Shown one piece after another: positions 43,342 to 53,214 of a stretch of 64,000 nucleotides of DNA. Source of the stretch: an uncultured Verrucomicrobiales bacterium (GTDB lineage Bacteria > Verrucomicrobiota > Verrucomicrobiia > Verrucomicrobiales > Akkermansiaceae); the NCBI GenBank assembly GCA_949373085.1, contig CASICJ010000004.1, positions 62,001 through 126,000 of the forward strand, in the 5' to 3' direction. The notes under the pieces were generated by a model. That model was not told where the DNA came from, did no database searches, and saw only the letters and a program-made list of their open reading frames with translations. How positions within the stretch are numbered: the first letter of the stretch is position 1; every line of letters starts with the position of its first letter. Position numbers and translations under genes: made by a program.

Positions 43342-44417
43342 GAGCGGAGGGAGTCCACGGTGAGGATTATTTCTTCAAAAGGAATACTACTACAAGTGAT
43401 CCCGTTTCCGGGACGATCGAGAAGAACGAATGTTTTTGTCCCGCCGGAGAACTTTTTGTCCCGCAGGAGCTTTTCTATGACAAGGTCGGTGGGGACATCA
43501 TCGCTAAGCTTGAGCGGGAGTTGGTAGTGAGTGAGAAGGGCGAGAATGCGCTGGCTTGCTTCGGCGGCGAGGTCGGCGTAATTTTCCGACAGTCTGAGTG
43601 CAGCTCGGATACCGAGCGAGATCGCTTCTCCATGAAGAAGGGTGCCATACGGAACAGCTGCTTCGATCCCATGGCCAATGGTATGGCCGAAGTTGAGAAG
43701 GGCGCGCGTTCCAGAAGTCTCTTGTTCGTCTTCTTCGACTATCCGGGCTTTGATGCTCACGTTACGAGCGATCAACTCGGAGGGAACATTTTGATCCATC
43801 GGGTCGAGAGCTTCTAGATCGGCAAACATTTTTTCATCGCGAATAGCGGCATGCTTGATGACCTCGGCGAAGCCTTCCCTGAATTCGCGGCCTGGCAGGG
43901 TGAGCAGGGTGTCGGGGTCGGTGAGGACGAGCCGGGGTTGGTGAAAAGCGCCAATAAGGTTCTTCCCCTCGGGTGTGTTGACACCTGTTTTCCCTCCCAC
44001 GGCGGAGTCGACTTGAGAGACGATTGTAGTTGGGATTTGAACAAATGGCACCCCGCGATAAAAAATAGAGGCGACAAATCCAGCAAGGTCACCAGTGACT
44101 CCGCCGCCAAGGGCGATCACGAAGGAAGATCGGTTATGCCCTGCCTGAATTAGTTCGCGGTTCAGATTCTCAGCTACGGCCATTGATTTGGAGGCCTCAC
44201 CCGCGGGGAAAATGTGAGAGGAAAAAGTGTAACCTATCTTCAGAAGCGAGCCTTCGAGTTGTTCTAGAAAATGTGGTGCGACATTATCATCAGTGATGAT
44301 CGCAGCCATACCGGTGAGTCCGGCGGCTTGGATGCGCGAACCGGATTCGGCGAGCAGACCTGGAGCGACGAGAATTTCGTAGGATCGAGAGCCTAGGTTG
44401 ACGTGAACGGTGTTCAT
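43338..44417 (-). CDS. aroB: 3-Dehydroquinate synthase
   Basis: 359 residues, second step of the shikimate pathway (DAHP to 3-dehydroquinate, NAD+ and Zn2+). Clear features: FVIALGGGVTGDLAGFVASIFYRG, VPTTIVSQVDSAVGGKTGVN, ALLNFGHTIGHGIE with the zinc His, and HGEAISLGI. Normal length. It overlaps the exonuclease gene upstream and the MBL gene downstream by four bases each, so it belongs to the same translationally coupled operon. Confidence 0.97.
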   Translation of the reverse strand: MNTVHVNLGSRSYEILVAPGLLAESGSRIQAAGLTGMAAIITDDNVAPHFLEQLEGSLLKIGYTFSSHIFPAGEASKSMAVAENLNRELIQAGHNRSSFVIALGGGVTGDLAGFVASIFYRGVPFVQIPTTIVSQVDSAVGGKTGVNTPEGKNLIGAFHQPRLVLTDPDTLLTLPGREFREGFAEVIKHAAIRDEKMFADLEALDPMDQNVPSELIARNVSIKARIVEEDEQETSGTRALLNFGHTIGHGIEAAVPYGTLLHGEAISLGIRAALRLSENYADLAAEASQRILALLTHYQLPLKLSDDVPTDLVIEKLLRDKKFSGGTKTFVLLDRPGNGITCSSIPFEEIILTVDSLRS

Positions 44418-45007
44418 TGATGACGGGAGCGGTGCCAGACGGATGTATCTGGTTGGACTAAAACCTCGACAGGTAGTTCTGCTAGGTTTTGTTGGGTGAT
44501 AAGGTGCTTGAGAAGGGCGAGTGAGGCAAGCGAATCGTAAAGAGCATCGTGCCAGGTTTTTCCGGGGGCATGTCGGCAGAAATTGTCCAGTCCCAGCGAG
44601 GTGCAGAGATCTCCGAGAGAGTGGGACTTTTCACCAGGCCAAGCAGCTCGGGCCAGCTGAAGGGTGTCAATCCAAGGCCCGAAGGAGTGGCCGGGGAATG
44701 CACGCAGAAATCTTTTCTCTGTGCCGTGGCCGTGAGCAACGATTGGGCCACGGTTTAGTTGTCTTTTCAGGACGGGCCACAGCGATAAGAGGGATGGGGC
44801 GTTAAGGAGGTCCTCAGTGGTGATGCCATGAACTCTTTGCGCGGCCCAAGTGATGTTTTGATCACAATGAAGGAAGGAAACGAAGGGCTCGTGAATGTCT
44901 TTTTTAGCCGACCAGGTTCCGAGCCCGACTTGCACAGGAGAATCGGTTTTTCCTTTGGCTGTGCCAGCGGATTCGAAATCGATGGCGGTAAAGATGGCGT
45001 CACAAAT
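44414..45007 (-). CDS. DEDDh-type 3'-5' exonuclease (DNA polymerase III epsilon-like), unusual start
   Basis: About 197 residues. Exonuclease motif I is FTAIDFESAG, lying upstream of the first GTG in frame (44935). Motif II is degenerate (IVAHGHGTEKRFL, Glu where Asp is usual) and motif III is WHDALYDSLAS (His and Asp present). Between the upstream in-frame TAG and motif I no ATG, GTG or TTG occurs in frame; only ATT (45007), ATC (44995) or CTG could initiate. I set the start at ATT 45007 for lack of better. First gene of the operon leading to aroB. If translation really begins at 44935 the protein lacks motif I and is inactive. Confidence 0.72.
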   Translation of the reverse strand: MCDAIFTAIDFESAGTAKGKTDSPVQVGLGTWSAKKDIHEPFVSFLHCDQNITWAAQRVHGITTEDLLNAPSLLSLWPVLKRQLNRGPIVAHGHGTEKRFLRAFPGHSFGPWIDTLQLARAAWPGEKSHSLGDLCTSLGLDNFCRHAPGKTWHDALYDSLASLALLKHLITQQNLAELPVEVLVQPDTSVWHRSRHQ

Positions 45008-45128
45008 CTTGATGTGTTGAGGTAACCAAAAAGTCAGCGATTGCCAAGACTATCGATGGTCCCCGTAAAAATCGGTCAAATTGTGACGCGATTTTGAGAA
45101 CTTACCGTATTTTTTCCGTAGAATAGGA

Positions 45129-48100
45129 GTGAAGACGGCTTGGATTGGAATTTTGTCAATTGGATTTGCCGTTGCGGCGGAGGTGAAGGTTGACTTTCAG
45201 CGAGAGGTTCGCCCGATCCTTTCAGATAAATGCTTCTTCTGCCATGGCTTTGATCCAGAGACCCGTGAAGCGGATCTGCGATTGGATACGCCCGAGGGTG
45301 CTTATGAAGATTTGGGCGGGTATTCTGCGGTGGTTCCTGGAAAGGTAAAGAAATCGGAGCTGTATTTGAGAATCACTAGCACAAAGAAAAAAGAGGTTAT
45401 GCCTCCTCCGGAATCTCACAAAGCCTTGAATCCTGAGGAAATTGAAACGCTCAGAAAGTGGATTGAGCAAGGTGCTGGATATCAAGAACATTGGGCCTAC
45501 GAGGAAATCAAGAAAGCCGACGCTCCGAAAGGAGAGGAGATTGATCATTTCGTATCCCAAAAATGGGGTGCTGCCGGGATACAGGGAAGTAAACCTGCCT
45601 CAAAGGAGGTTTTACTACGTCGACTTTCTTGGGATCTACGGGGTATCCCGCCTTCGGCCCAGGATCGGGAAGAATTTTTAGGAGATCAGTCTCCTGGTGC
45701 TTGGGGCTCATTGGTAGATCGTTTTTTGGCGGATCCAAAATACGGCGAGCGCATGGCGGTGTGGTGGCTCGATTTGGTTCGTTATGCAGACACTATCGGA
45801 TATCACAGCGACAACCCGATGATGGTTTCTCCCTATCGCGACTATGTCATCAATGCCTTTAATCAGAATAAGCCTTTTACGGATTTTACGACCGAGCAGC
45901 TTGCGGGTGACCTTTTGCCGAATGCTAGCCTCGAACAGAAGGTTGCCTCGGGCTACAATCGGCTCCTTCAAACTACTGAAGAAGGAGGAGCACAAGACAA
46001 GGAATATCGCGCTATTTATGCGGCCGATCGGGTGAGAAATGTTACGGAAGTCTGGCTAGGATCAACTCTGGGGTGTGCCCAGTGTCATGACCACAAATAT
46101 GATCCGTTTACAGCGCGCGATTTCTATTCAATGGCTGCATTTTTCGATGATATTCGTGAGAACGGAATCGGGAAACGTCAGCCGAACTTACTAGTTCCGG
46201 GGTCCGAAGAAGAGACCCGCATTACCGAACTCAAAAAGGCGATCGAGAACGGCAAGGTAGAAAAACTCCTCGAAAATGATTCTGATTTTAGTGCGAAGTT
46301 TTCCGCGGGATTCAAGGCGTGGCTTGCCGGGGCTAAATTGGGGCGCTCGGTGTGGCGTCCAGTAAAGTTTAGTGATTTTAAGACGCCAGAGGGCACCACA
46401 TTAAAAGTCCTAGATGACGGAACAGTTCTGGAAGGTGGGAAGATTGCACCTACCGCAACTTATTCCTTTAAAGTCTCTTCTCCTGGAAAGGTTTCGGCAA
46501 TTAAACTAGAGGCTCTGACCCACGAAAGTTTTTCAGTGAAAGATGGTTTTTCACGAGGGAATGGAAATTTTGTCCTCACCGAAATTGAGATCAAAAAAGG
46601 TAGGAAGAAGCTGAAGGTTTCCTCTGTTACTGCTGATGTGGAGCAGCCCAACTTTCCTGCAAAAGCTGTGGTTGATGGGGATCAAAAGACAGGTTGGGCT
46701 GTTGGGGCAAATATACCGAAAGGGCGTAAGGGGACTCGTCGTGCGGCGTTTGTTCTCGAGAAGCCAGTTGAGCTTAAAGGGGACGATGCTCTCGAGGTAA
46801 CGTTGCATTATCAATCGCCTTACGAATCCCACAATATTGCACGCTTCGCTCTTTCGATGACGGCTGTGGGTCACGCCGGTCTGAAAGATTCACTCGGGCC
46901 AGCTCCTGAAGTTATGGAAGCTTTTGCGAGTTCCAAAAAGACTCCGAAACAGAATGAAGTTTTAAGAAACTATTATCTTTCGATTGCTCCCGAAATTCTT
47001 GCTCAAAATTCTAAACTACGGTCACTCGAGGAAGAGTTGAAAAAAACTGAAGGCGGGATGCGCAAGATGCTTGTTTCTGAGGCAATGGAGACGCCCCGAG
47101 TCACACGTATCCTACCGCGAGGAAACTGGATGGATGACTCTGGCGAAGTCGTTCAACCTGCGGTGCCTGAGTTTTTGCAAAAGGAGATGTGGAACGTGGA
47201 TGGCCGGGCAAGTCGTCTTGATTTAGCGAGGTGGATTTTACATAAGGATAATCCTCTTACAGCTCGGTCCACGATTAACCGAGTTTGGCGTTTGTTCTTT
47301 GGCCGCGGGCTATCTCCTAATGTCACCGATTTGGGTGGTCAGGGTGATGTTCCGACGCATCCCAAGTTGCTCGACTGGTTGGCTGCTGATTTCCGTGATG
47401 AAGGTTGGGATATGAAACGGATGGTGAAGAAAATAGTCTCTAGTCAGATCTATCTTCAGCAGTCTGGGGTGAGTTCATTTCTGCGTGAAAAAGATCCTTC
47501 GAATAATCTACTTGCGAGGCAAGGCCGGTGGCGGGTGGATGCTGAATTTGTTCGCGATGGTGCACTTAAAATTTCTGATCTTCTCAATGATGAAAAGTTG
47601 GGCGGTGTAAGTGTGAAGCCCTATCAACCGGCTGGGTTTTGGCAGCACTTGAATTTCCCGAGGAAAGTTTGGAAGGCGAGTGAAGGAGGTGATCTCTATC
47701 GACGCTCGGTGTATACTTTTCGTTGCCGAACTTTTCCCCATCCCTCGATGGTTGCCTTTGATGCTACGAGTCGCGAGGAATGCACTGCCGAGCGTTCAAG
47801 ATCAAATATTCCCCAACAGGCGCTGGCGATGCTAAATGATCCAATCTTTGTGGAAGCCTCTCGCGTTTTTGGAGCGCGGATGGCGGAACATAAAGGCACG
47901 GCCTCAGAGAAAATAGCGTGGGGTTTTATTGAGGCATTATCGCGGGAGGGAACTACGGAAGAGGTTGAGCTTTTGGTGAAGGTTTATCAGTCGCAAATGA
48001 AAAAATTTAAAGATGATCCCGAGGCAGCTGGCGCTTTTCTTTCCACCGGTAAGTGGCCATCGACCGCTAAGGTTCCTGCACACGAAGCGGCAGCCTGGGG

Positions 48101-48152
48101 GCAGGTTGGCCGAGTCATTCTTAATGCTTACGAAACAACCTCACGATTCTAG
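45129..48152 (+). CDS. PSD1 / DUF1549-DUF1553 cytochrome c-domain protein (copy 1)
   Basis: 1007 residues starting at GTG 45129, preceded by an AGGA-type ribosome-binding site. Signal peptide (GILSIGFAVAA), then the Planctomycete cytochrome c domain PSCyt1 with heme motif CFFCH and MPPPES, DUF1549 (PSCyt2, about 155-360: LLRRLSWDLRGIPPSAQDRE, YGERMAVWWLDLVRYADTIG, GCAQCHDHKYDPF with a second CxxCH), a central beta-sandwich of carbohydrate-binding/discoidin type (about 400-610) and DUF1553 (PSD1, about 690-960: NPLTARSTINRVWRLFFGRG, FPHPSMVAFDATSREECTAER). Found next to DUF1501 genes across PVC bacteria; thought to oxidise or bind polysaccharide-derived substrates, but the activity is unproven. 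Confidence 0.95.
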   Translation: MKTAWIGILSIGFAVAAEVKVDFQREVRPILSDKCFFCHGFDPETREADLRLDTPEGAYEDLGGYSAVVPGKVKKSELYLRITSTKKKEVMPPPESHKALNPEEIETLRKWIEQGAGYQEHWAYEEIKKADAPKGEEIDHFVSQKWGAAGIQGSKPASKEVLLRRLSWDLRGIPPSAQDREEFLGDQSPGAWGSLVDRFLADPKYGERMAVWWLDLVRYADTIGYHSDNPMMVSPYRDYVINAFNQNKPFTDFTTEQLAGDLLPNASLEQKVASGYNRLLQTTEEGGAQDKEYRAIYAADRVRNVTEVWLGSTLGCAQCHDHKYDPFTARDFYSMAAFFDDIRENGIGKRQPNLLVPGSEEETRITELKKAIENGKVEKLLENDSDFSAKFSAGFKAWLAGAKLGRSVWRPVKFSDFKTPEGTTLKVLDDGTVLEGGKIAPTATYSFKVSSPGKVSAIKLEALTHESFSVKDGFSRGNGNFVLTEIEIKKGRKKLKVSSVTADVEQPNFPAKAVVDGDQKTGWAVGANIPKGRKGTRRAAFVLEKPVELKGDDALEVTLHYQSPYESHNIARFALSMTAVGHAGLKDSLGPAPEVMEAFASSKKTPKQNEVLRNYYLSIAPEILAQNSKLRSLEEELKKTEGGMRKMLVSEAMETPRVTRILPRGNWMDDSGEVVQPAVPEFLQKEMWNVDGRASRLDLARWILHKDNPLTARSTINRVWRLFFGRGLSPNVTDLGGQGDVPTHPKLLDWLAADFRDEGWDMKRMVKKIVSSQIYLQQSGVSSFLREKDPSNNLLARQGRWRVDAEFVRDGALKISDLLNDEKLGGVSVKPYQPAGFWQHLNFPRKVWKASEGGDLYRRSVYTFRCRTFPHPSMVAFDATSREECTAERSRSNIPQQALAMLNDPIFVEASRVFGARMAEHKGTASEKIAWGFIEALSREGTTEEVELLVKVYQSQMKKFKDDPEAAGAFLSTGKWPSTAKVPAHEAAAWGQVGRVILNAYETTSRF

Positions 48153-48157
48153 ACGGC

Positions 48158-49555
48158 ATGATTGATACGACAAACAGACGAACATTTTTGAATCAAGCTA
48201 CGGTAGGAATCGGGGCACTTGCATTTCAGCGTCAGCTTTTTGCAGAGGGTATTCCTGAAGACATTAAGATGGCGGGTAATCCCAAGGCCAAGCGGGTTAT
48301 TTTTCTTTGCATGGCGGGTGGACCATCCCATCTCGAGACGCTCGATTACAAGCCGACTCTTGCTAAGATGCATGGTCAGCCCATGCCTGAATCGATCACC
48401 AAAGGACAGCCAATCGCGCAGTTGCAAGGCAAGGCTTTAAAGTGTCTTGGGCCACAATGGGATTTTATCAAGCAGGGTAAATCGGGGCAGGAGATTTCCT
48501 CGCAGCTTCCGTTTATCGGAAAAATGGCTGACGATATCGCGATCGTTCGATCGATGACAACCAAGCAAATTAATCACGATCCGGCTCATACTTTTATGAA
48601 TTCGGGGACTCAGATCTCAGGTCGTCCGTGCATGGGTTCATGGATTCAATACGGCCTCGGTAGCGAGACTAAAGATCTCCCAGGATTCGTGGTCCTTACC
48701 TCTGTGGGTGGAGGTCAGAGTCAGCCGATTGCCTCACGCCAGTGGCACAGCGGGTTCTTGCCAAGTAAATACCAAGGGGTTCATTTTCACTCGAAAGGAG
48801 ATCCGGTGCTCTATGTCGGGAACCCTAAGGGAGTTGGGCGTGCCGACCAACGCCAAGTAATTGATGCTGTGAAAGGTCTGAATTCGATTCGTAACGGCCT
48901 TGCTGACGACCCTGAAATTGCGACTAAAATTGCGCAGTATGAAATGGCATTTCGAATGCAGGCAAGTGTCCCTGAGTTGGTGGACTTAAAAGGGGAGTCG
49001 AAGGATACCCTTGAAATGTATGGAGCGAAACCCGGTGATGGTTCTTTCGCGAGTAATTGTTTGCTGGCTCGGCGTCTTGCGGAGCGGGGAGTTCGGTTTA
49101 TTCAGTTGTACCATCGTGGATGGGATCACCATGGTGGAGTGAAGAATGGAGTGGCAGGGACCGCAAAATTGGTGGATCGCGCGAGCTGGGCTCTGGTGCA
49201 GGATTTAAAACAACGAGGAATGCTCGATGATACTTTGGTGATTTGGGGTGGAGAGTTTGGCCGCACGCCGATGTCACAAGGAGGAGGCAACAATCCTGGC
49301 CGAGATCATCACATTAAGGGATTTTCTCTTTGGATGGCCGGAGGAGGAATTAAAGGTGGTGTGACCCACGGAGCTACTGATGACTTCGGCTATAACGCGG
49401 TCGGAGATGTGGTTACAGTGCATGATCTGCATGCCACAATGCTTCATCAGCTGGGGATTGATCACCAGAAGTTTAGCTATAAGTTTCAGGGGCTGGATAT
49501 GCGTCTTACTGGCGTCGAACCCGGCGTGAAAGTCATTAAGAATATCTTGTCTTAG
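48158..49555 (+). CDS. DUF1501 family Tat-exported protein (copy 1)
   Basis: 465 residues with a twin-arginine signal (NRRTFLNQATVGIGALAF). DUF1501 proteins have an alkaline-phosphatase/sulfatase-like fold: KRVIFLCMAGGPSHLETLDY at the N-terminus, FIQLYHRGWDHHGGVKNG, LVIWGGEFGRTPM and GRDHHIKGFSLWMAGGGIKGG. Metal-coordinating Asp/His positions are recognisable, activity unknown. It starts five bases after the PSD1 gene, the standard gene pair in Planctomycetes and Verrucomicrobia; they likely work together at the envelope. Confidence 0.95.
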   Translation: MIDTTNRRTFLNQATVGIGALAFQRQLFAEGIPEDIKMAGNPKAKRVIFLCMAGGPSHLETLDYKPTLAKMHGQPMPESITKGQPIAQLQGKALKCLGPQWDFIKQGKSGQEISSQLPFIGKMADDIAIVRSMTTKQINHDPAHTFMNSGTQISGRPCMGSWIQYGLGSETKDLPGFVVLTSVGGGQSQPIASRQWHSGFLPSKYQGVHFHSKGDPVLYVGNPKGVGRADQRQVIDAVKGLNSIRNGLADDPEIATKIAQYEMAFRMQASVPELVDLKGESKDTLEMYGAKPGDGSFASNCLLARRLAERGVRFIQLYHRGWDHHGGVKNGVAGTAKLVDRASWALVQDLKQRGMLDDTLVIWGGEFGRTPMSQGGGNNPGRDHHIKGFSLWMAGGGIKGGVTHGATDDFGYNAVGDVVTVHDLHATMLHQLGIDHQKFSYKFQGLDMRLTGVEPGVKVIKNILS

Positions 49556-49615
49556 ATTTTTCTTGGAGAGGGGGTGCTAAAAAGGCGCGATCATTCAAGG
49601 TGATCCTGGCTTAAG

Positions 49616-50575
49616 TTAAACGTTGGGAAGGGTTGTTCGTAGTATTTGGCAATCTCCTTCAACGGTCAGCGGACTGGCGTTTCTCGGCAAGATTAGGAAG
49701 TCGCCAGTTTTAAAAACTCGCCCTTCGCTTGAGCGTATTTCCCCAGAAATAACTGTGATGATTGAAAAAGAATCGTTTGTGTTCGTGATTTCTTCGGGCT
49801 TCGAAAGCTTATGACGCTGGACCACAAAGTATTCACAGGATGCAAGAGAGTCGCCATCTGGTTGATCCATTTCAGGTTCGAAATCATTGAAGTCGATGGA
49901 GGCCATAGATTCTTCAATGTGTAGGTCTCGTGGGGCGCCGTTGAGACCGACGCGATTCCAATCAAAAACCCGGTAAGTGGTGTCTGAGTTTTGCTGGATT
50001 TCATAAATGAGGAATCCGGCGCCGATTGCGTGAAGCCGACCTGATGGAATGAAAATGGATTCGCCCGGTTCTGGGCTGACGGCGTGGATTTGCTTTTCGA
50101 CGGTCCCTTCAGAGAGGGACTGCTGGAACGACTCACGTGTACATTTATCCTTCAGGCCAATGTAAAGGTTGGCTCCGGGATCGCAGTCGGCGACATACCA
50201 CATTTCGGTTTTTGGTTCGCCACCTAATTCACGAGAGAGGTTCTCAGGGGGATGGACCTGAATAGAGAGGTCGTCGCGAGCATCGAGGATTTTTATGAGA
50301 AGAGGGAAACGGTCTTCGGTGAATCCTTTTCCAAAGATTGCCTCGCGGTGATTGGTCCAGAGATCATGGAGCGATTTTCCGGCGTATCGGCCAGACGAAA
50401 CAATGGATTGTTCATCAGAACGATCGCTTATTTCCCAGGATTCCCCGTAGGGCTGATCATCGGGTAGGTTTCGCTGGTAGATCGTTTCCAGCGAGCGACC
50501 TCCCCATACGCGAGTCATGTAAATTGGGGAAAATGAAATTGGTTCCACCCCTTGAAAATGCGGTGGAGGGGACAT
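49616..50575 (-). CDS. manA: Mannose-6-phosphate isomerase, class I
   Basis: 319-residue cupin-fold zinc enzyme that interconverts fructose-6-P and mannose-6-P, feeding GDP-mannose and polysaccharide synthesis. Zinc ligands: SIQVHPP (Gln106, His108), KTEMWYV (Glu124) and IPSGRLHAIGAG (His). N-terminal MTRVWGGRSLETIYQ and GESWEISDRSDEQS are typical of the short bacterial form. An in-frame ATG at 50518 is an alternative start but would cut conserved sequence. Convergent with DUF1501. Confidence 0.95.
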   Translation of the reverse strand: MSPPPHFQGVEPISFSPIYMTRVWGGRSLETIYQRNLPDDQPYGESWEISDRSDEQSIVSSGRYAGKSLHDLWTNHREAIFGKGFTEDRFPLLIKILDARDDLSIQVHPPENLSRELGGEPKTEMWYVADCDPGANLYIGLKDKCTRESFQQSLSEGTVEKQIHAVSPEPGESIFIPSGRLHAIGAGFLIYEIQQNSDTTYRVFDWNRVGLNGAPRDLHIEESMASIDFNDFEPEMDQPDGDSLASCEYFVVQRHKLSKPEEITNTNDSFSIITVISGEIRSSEGRVFKTGDFLILPRNASPLTVEGDCQILRTTLPNV

Positions 50576-50697
50576 TTCGACAAGAAAACTGAGGTTTGAG
50601 CGATTATTTAAGAAATCCAGACTATGTAGATACCTTTAAGTTCCTTCTTGCCTGATCTACTGTTCTTATGCGAAATTAGTTCTCACAGGGGAGTTGA

Positions 50698-53166
50698 GTG
50701 TCTCCGTTTATGATCATGGCCAAGCAAAAAAAGCCGAGGAGGCAGCACGCGGTGTTGAAGAAAGAGGGTGGCCAGGAGCTGATTGGGATCGGGTTAATCT
50801 TGATGGGGCTACTGATTTTCTGCTCTCTAATCAGATTTACTACTGTCGACTTTGTCGATTGGAAGTTCTTCGGAAGCTTTGCTCCGGAAGGCGTCGAGTC
50901 GCGCGACACCCAAAATTTGATCGGTCCGGTGGGTGCTTTGATCGGATTTGTCTTTATTGCTCTTTTCGGAGCAGCAGCCTATTTGCTTGCGGTCGGAACA
51001 ATCTGGCTTGGGTTTGTAGTGGCATGGTTTAAGAGCCGGCTGGGTCTTCATACTTTGCTCGGTTTCGGTTCGCTGATGTTTGCGAGTGCTGCTCTATTTA
51101 GCGTCCTTGAGATCTTTGGAAGCGTCCACTTTGGGAATTGGCCTGGTGGTGCTGTTGGCGAGGGTCTTGGTAATTTTGTCTTCAAAAGCCTGCTTGGACC
51201 GTGGGGATCGGCCATTGTTTTGGTGGGGGTTTATCTTGCCAGCGTGATTCTTTTAACCGGGTGGCATCCAGTTGCCTTTGCCCGTACCTCTCTGGTAACG
51301 GTTCGTGAATTCATTTCCAATTCACGTGCGAAGCGGGCTGCCAGACCGGCACCACCTGCACCCGCGAAAAAACGTGCCAAGCGTAAGAAGGGCCAATCTC
51401 TCGCTGATCCAGCCCTTGGTTCAGAATCCAGTGTTGAGGAAGATGGTCAGGGCGTCCTTCAATTGAGGCAGATCCCAACACCGCAAATCATTGATTCATC
51501 CCAGAAAAAGGTCGCTCCTCTCGCTGGAGCTCGTCCGTTTGAGCGTAAGAAGCCGACTCATACTGGACTTAGCACCGAGGGGTTTGAGAATTACGAGTTG
51601 CCCGGATTTGATCTTCTTGAATTTGACGAAGAAAATGATGTCGAGCCAGAGGACTTTAGTGAAGAGCTTCTGGCGACCCAGACGATTATTATCGAGACTT
51701 GCCGCGCTTTTGGTGTCGAGGTCACAGCGGGCGATATCACTCGTGGACCTACTATTACGCGTTATGAAATCTACCCGGCTATTGGCTTGCGGGTGAGTCG
51801 TATTACACAACTTGAAGCTGATCTTGCGCGTGCCACGAAAGCCGAGCGAATCAATATTCTCGCGCCAATTCCAGGTAAGGATACGGTGGGAATCGAGATT
51901 GCGAATGATGACCGGGTGGCGGTTGCGCTTCGTGAACTTCTTCAGGATGAGTCGTTTCGTAGCTCCAAGAGAAAGATTCCTCTTGCACTTGGTAAGGATG
52001 TTTATGGAAACACCGTGGTGGGGGATCTCGCTGCAATGCCCCACTGTCTTGTGGCCGGTGCGACCGGCGCCGGTAAGTCAGTTTGTATTAATTCCATCAT
52101 CACAAGTATTCTTTATAAATTTGGACCCGATGAACTTCGTTTTATCATGATCGACCCAAAGGTCGTGGAAATGCAGGTCTACGCCAAGTTGCCACATCTT
52201 GTCGTGCCAGTTGTCACTGATCCCAAGCGGGTTGTTGGGGCCTTGAACTGGTGTGTCAATGAGATGGAGCGCCGCTACAAGATTTTCGCAAAACTTGGAG
52301 TAAGAAACTTCGACAGTTTCAACAGCCGAGTTCGTAGCGAGGAAGAAGTTCTCACGCCGGGAGAGCAAGAGGATCTTGATTCCATTGTGGATGAGGAAGC
52401 GGTTGAATCTATGGCCAAGGCTTTTGAGGATGGGGATCTCGGCCCAACTGCTTCGGAGGAGGATGAGGTTCATGAAGACGATCTCGAGGTGCCGGACCGT
52501 TTTCCTTATATTGTTGTCATTATTGATGAGCTTGCCGATCTCATGCAGACCGCTCCGGCTGATGTCGAGGGGGCGATTGCCCGGATCGCTCAAAAGGCTA
52601 GAGCTGCCGGTATCCATTTAATCGTAGCGACCCAAACTCCACGTGCCGATGTTGTCACGGGTATTATCAAAGCGAATATTCCAAGCCGCATTGCGTTTCA
52701 GGTTTCGTCCTCACTCGATAGCCGGGTGATTCTCGATAATAAGGGCGCTGAGAAATTGGTTGGTAAAGGAGACATGCTCTTCCTGCCCCCAGGCTCAGCC
52801 AAATTGGAACGCGCCCAAGGTGCTTTTGTTTCAGATGAAGAAGTCGAGCAAATCGTCAACTTCTGTGCGAACCAAACCGAACAGCGGTTTGAAGAGAGTA
52901 TTCAGAAGGTCATCGAAAGCGGCGGGTCTGGTGGCGATGGTGGTGGTGAAGAAGTCTCAGATGCTGATGAGGAGGCACTCGAGCGCTGTATGGAAGTGCT
53001 TCGTGCCGAAGGAAAGGCCAGTACCTCGCTTCTACAGCGCCGCCTTCGTCTAGGTTATACTCGTGCCGCCCGCATGATTGATATCCTTGAAGCTCGTGGC
53101 ATCGTGGGGCCAGCGGACGGTGCTAAGCCACGGGAGGTTCTTATTCCTGACGCAGGCATCGAATAA
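50698..53166 (+). CDS. ftsK: DNA translocase FtsK
   Basis: 822 residues. GTG 50698 has an aggggag ribosome-binding site four bases upstream and is preferred over ATG 50716. Four N-terminal membrane helices (about 25-190), a basic/acidic linker, then the motor: alpha domain (TRYEIYPAIGLRVSRITQLE, LARATKAERINILAPIPGKD), Walker A VAGATGAGKSVCINSI (about 452-467), Walker B VVIIDELADLM, and the C-terminal gamma winged helix (STSLLQRRLRLGYTRAARMI) that reads KOPS. FtsK pumps chromosome termini through the division septum. An acidic insert of about 50 residues sits between NFDSFN and the Walker B strand. Confidence 0.96.
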   Translation: MSPFMIMAKQKKPRRQHAVLKKEGGQELIGIGLILMGLLIFCSLIRFTTVDFVDWKFFGSFAPEGVESRDTQNLIGPVGALIGFVFIALFGAAAYLLAVGTIWLGFVVAWFKSRLGLHTLLGFGSLMFASAALFSVLEIFGSVHFGNWPGGAVGEGLGNFVFKSLLGPWGSAIVLVGVYLASVILLTGWHPVAFARTSLVTVREFISNSRAKRAARPAPPAPAKKRAKRKKGQSLADPALGSESSVEEDGQGVLQLRQIPTPQIIDSSQKKVAPLAGARPFERKKPTHTGLSTEGFENYELPGFDLLEFDEENDVEPEDFSEELLATQTIIIETCRAFGVEVTAGDITRGPTITRYEIYPAIGLRVSRITQLEADLARATKAERINILAPIPGKDTVGIEIANDDRVAVALRELLQDESFRSSKRKIPLALGKDVYGNTVVGDLAAMPHCLVAGATGAGKSVCINSIITSILYKFGPDELRFIMIDPKVVEMQVYAKLPHLVVPVVTDPKRVVGALNWCVNEMERRYKIFAKLGVRNFDSFNSRVRSEEEVLTPGEQEDLDSIVDEEAVESMAKAFEDGDLGPTASEEDEVHEDDLEVPDRFPYIVVIIDELADLMQTAPADVEGAIARIAQKARAAGIHLIVATQTPRADVVTGIIKANIPSRIAFQVSSSLDSRVILDNKGAEKLVGKGDMLFLPPGSAKLERAQGAFVSDEEVEQIVNFCANQTEQRFEESIQKVIESGGSGGDGGGEEVSDADEEALERCMEVLRAEGKASTSLLQRRLRLGYTRAARMIDILEARGIVGPADGAKPREVLIPDAGIE

Positions 53167-53214
53167 GGGGCGTGGCTATTCCTCCCTGATTATTAGAGGC
53201 CATTGAAACGGGAA

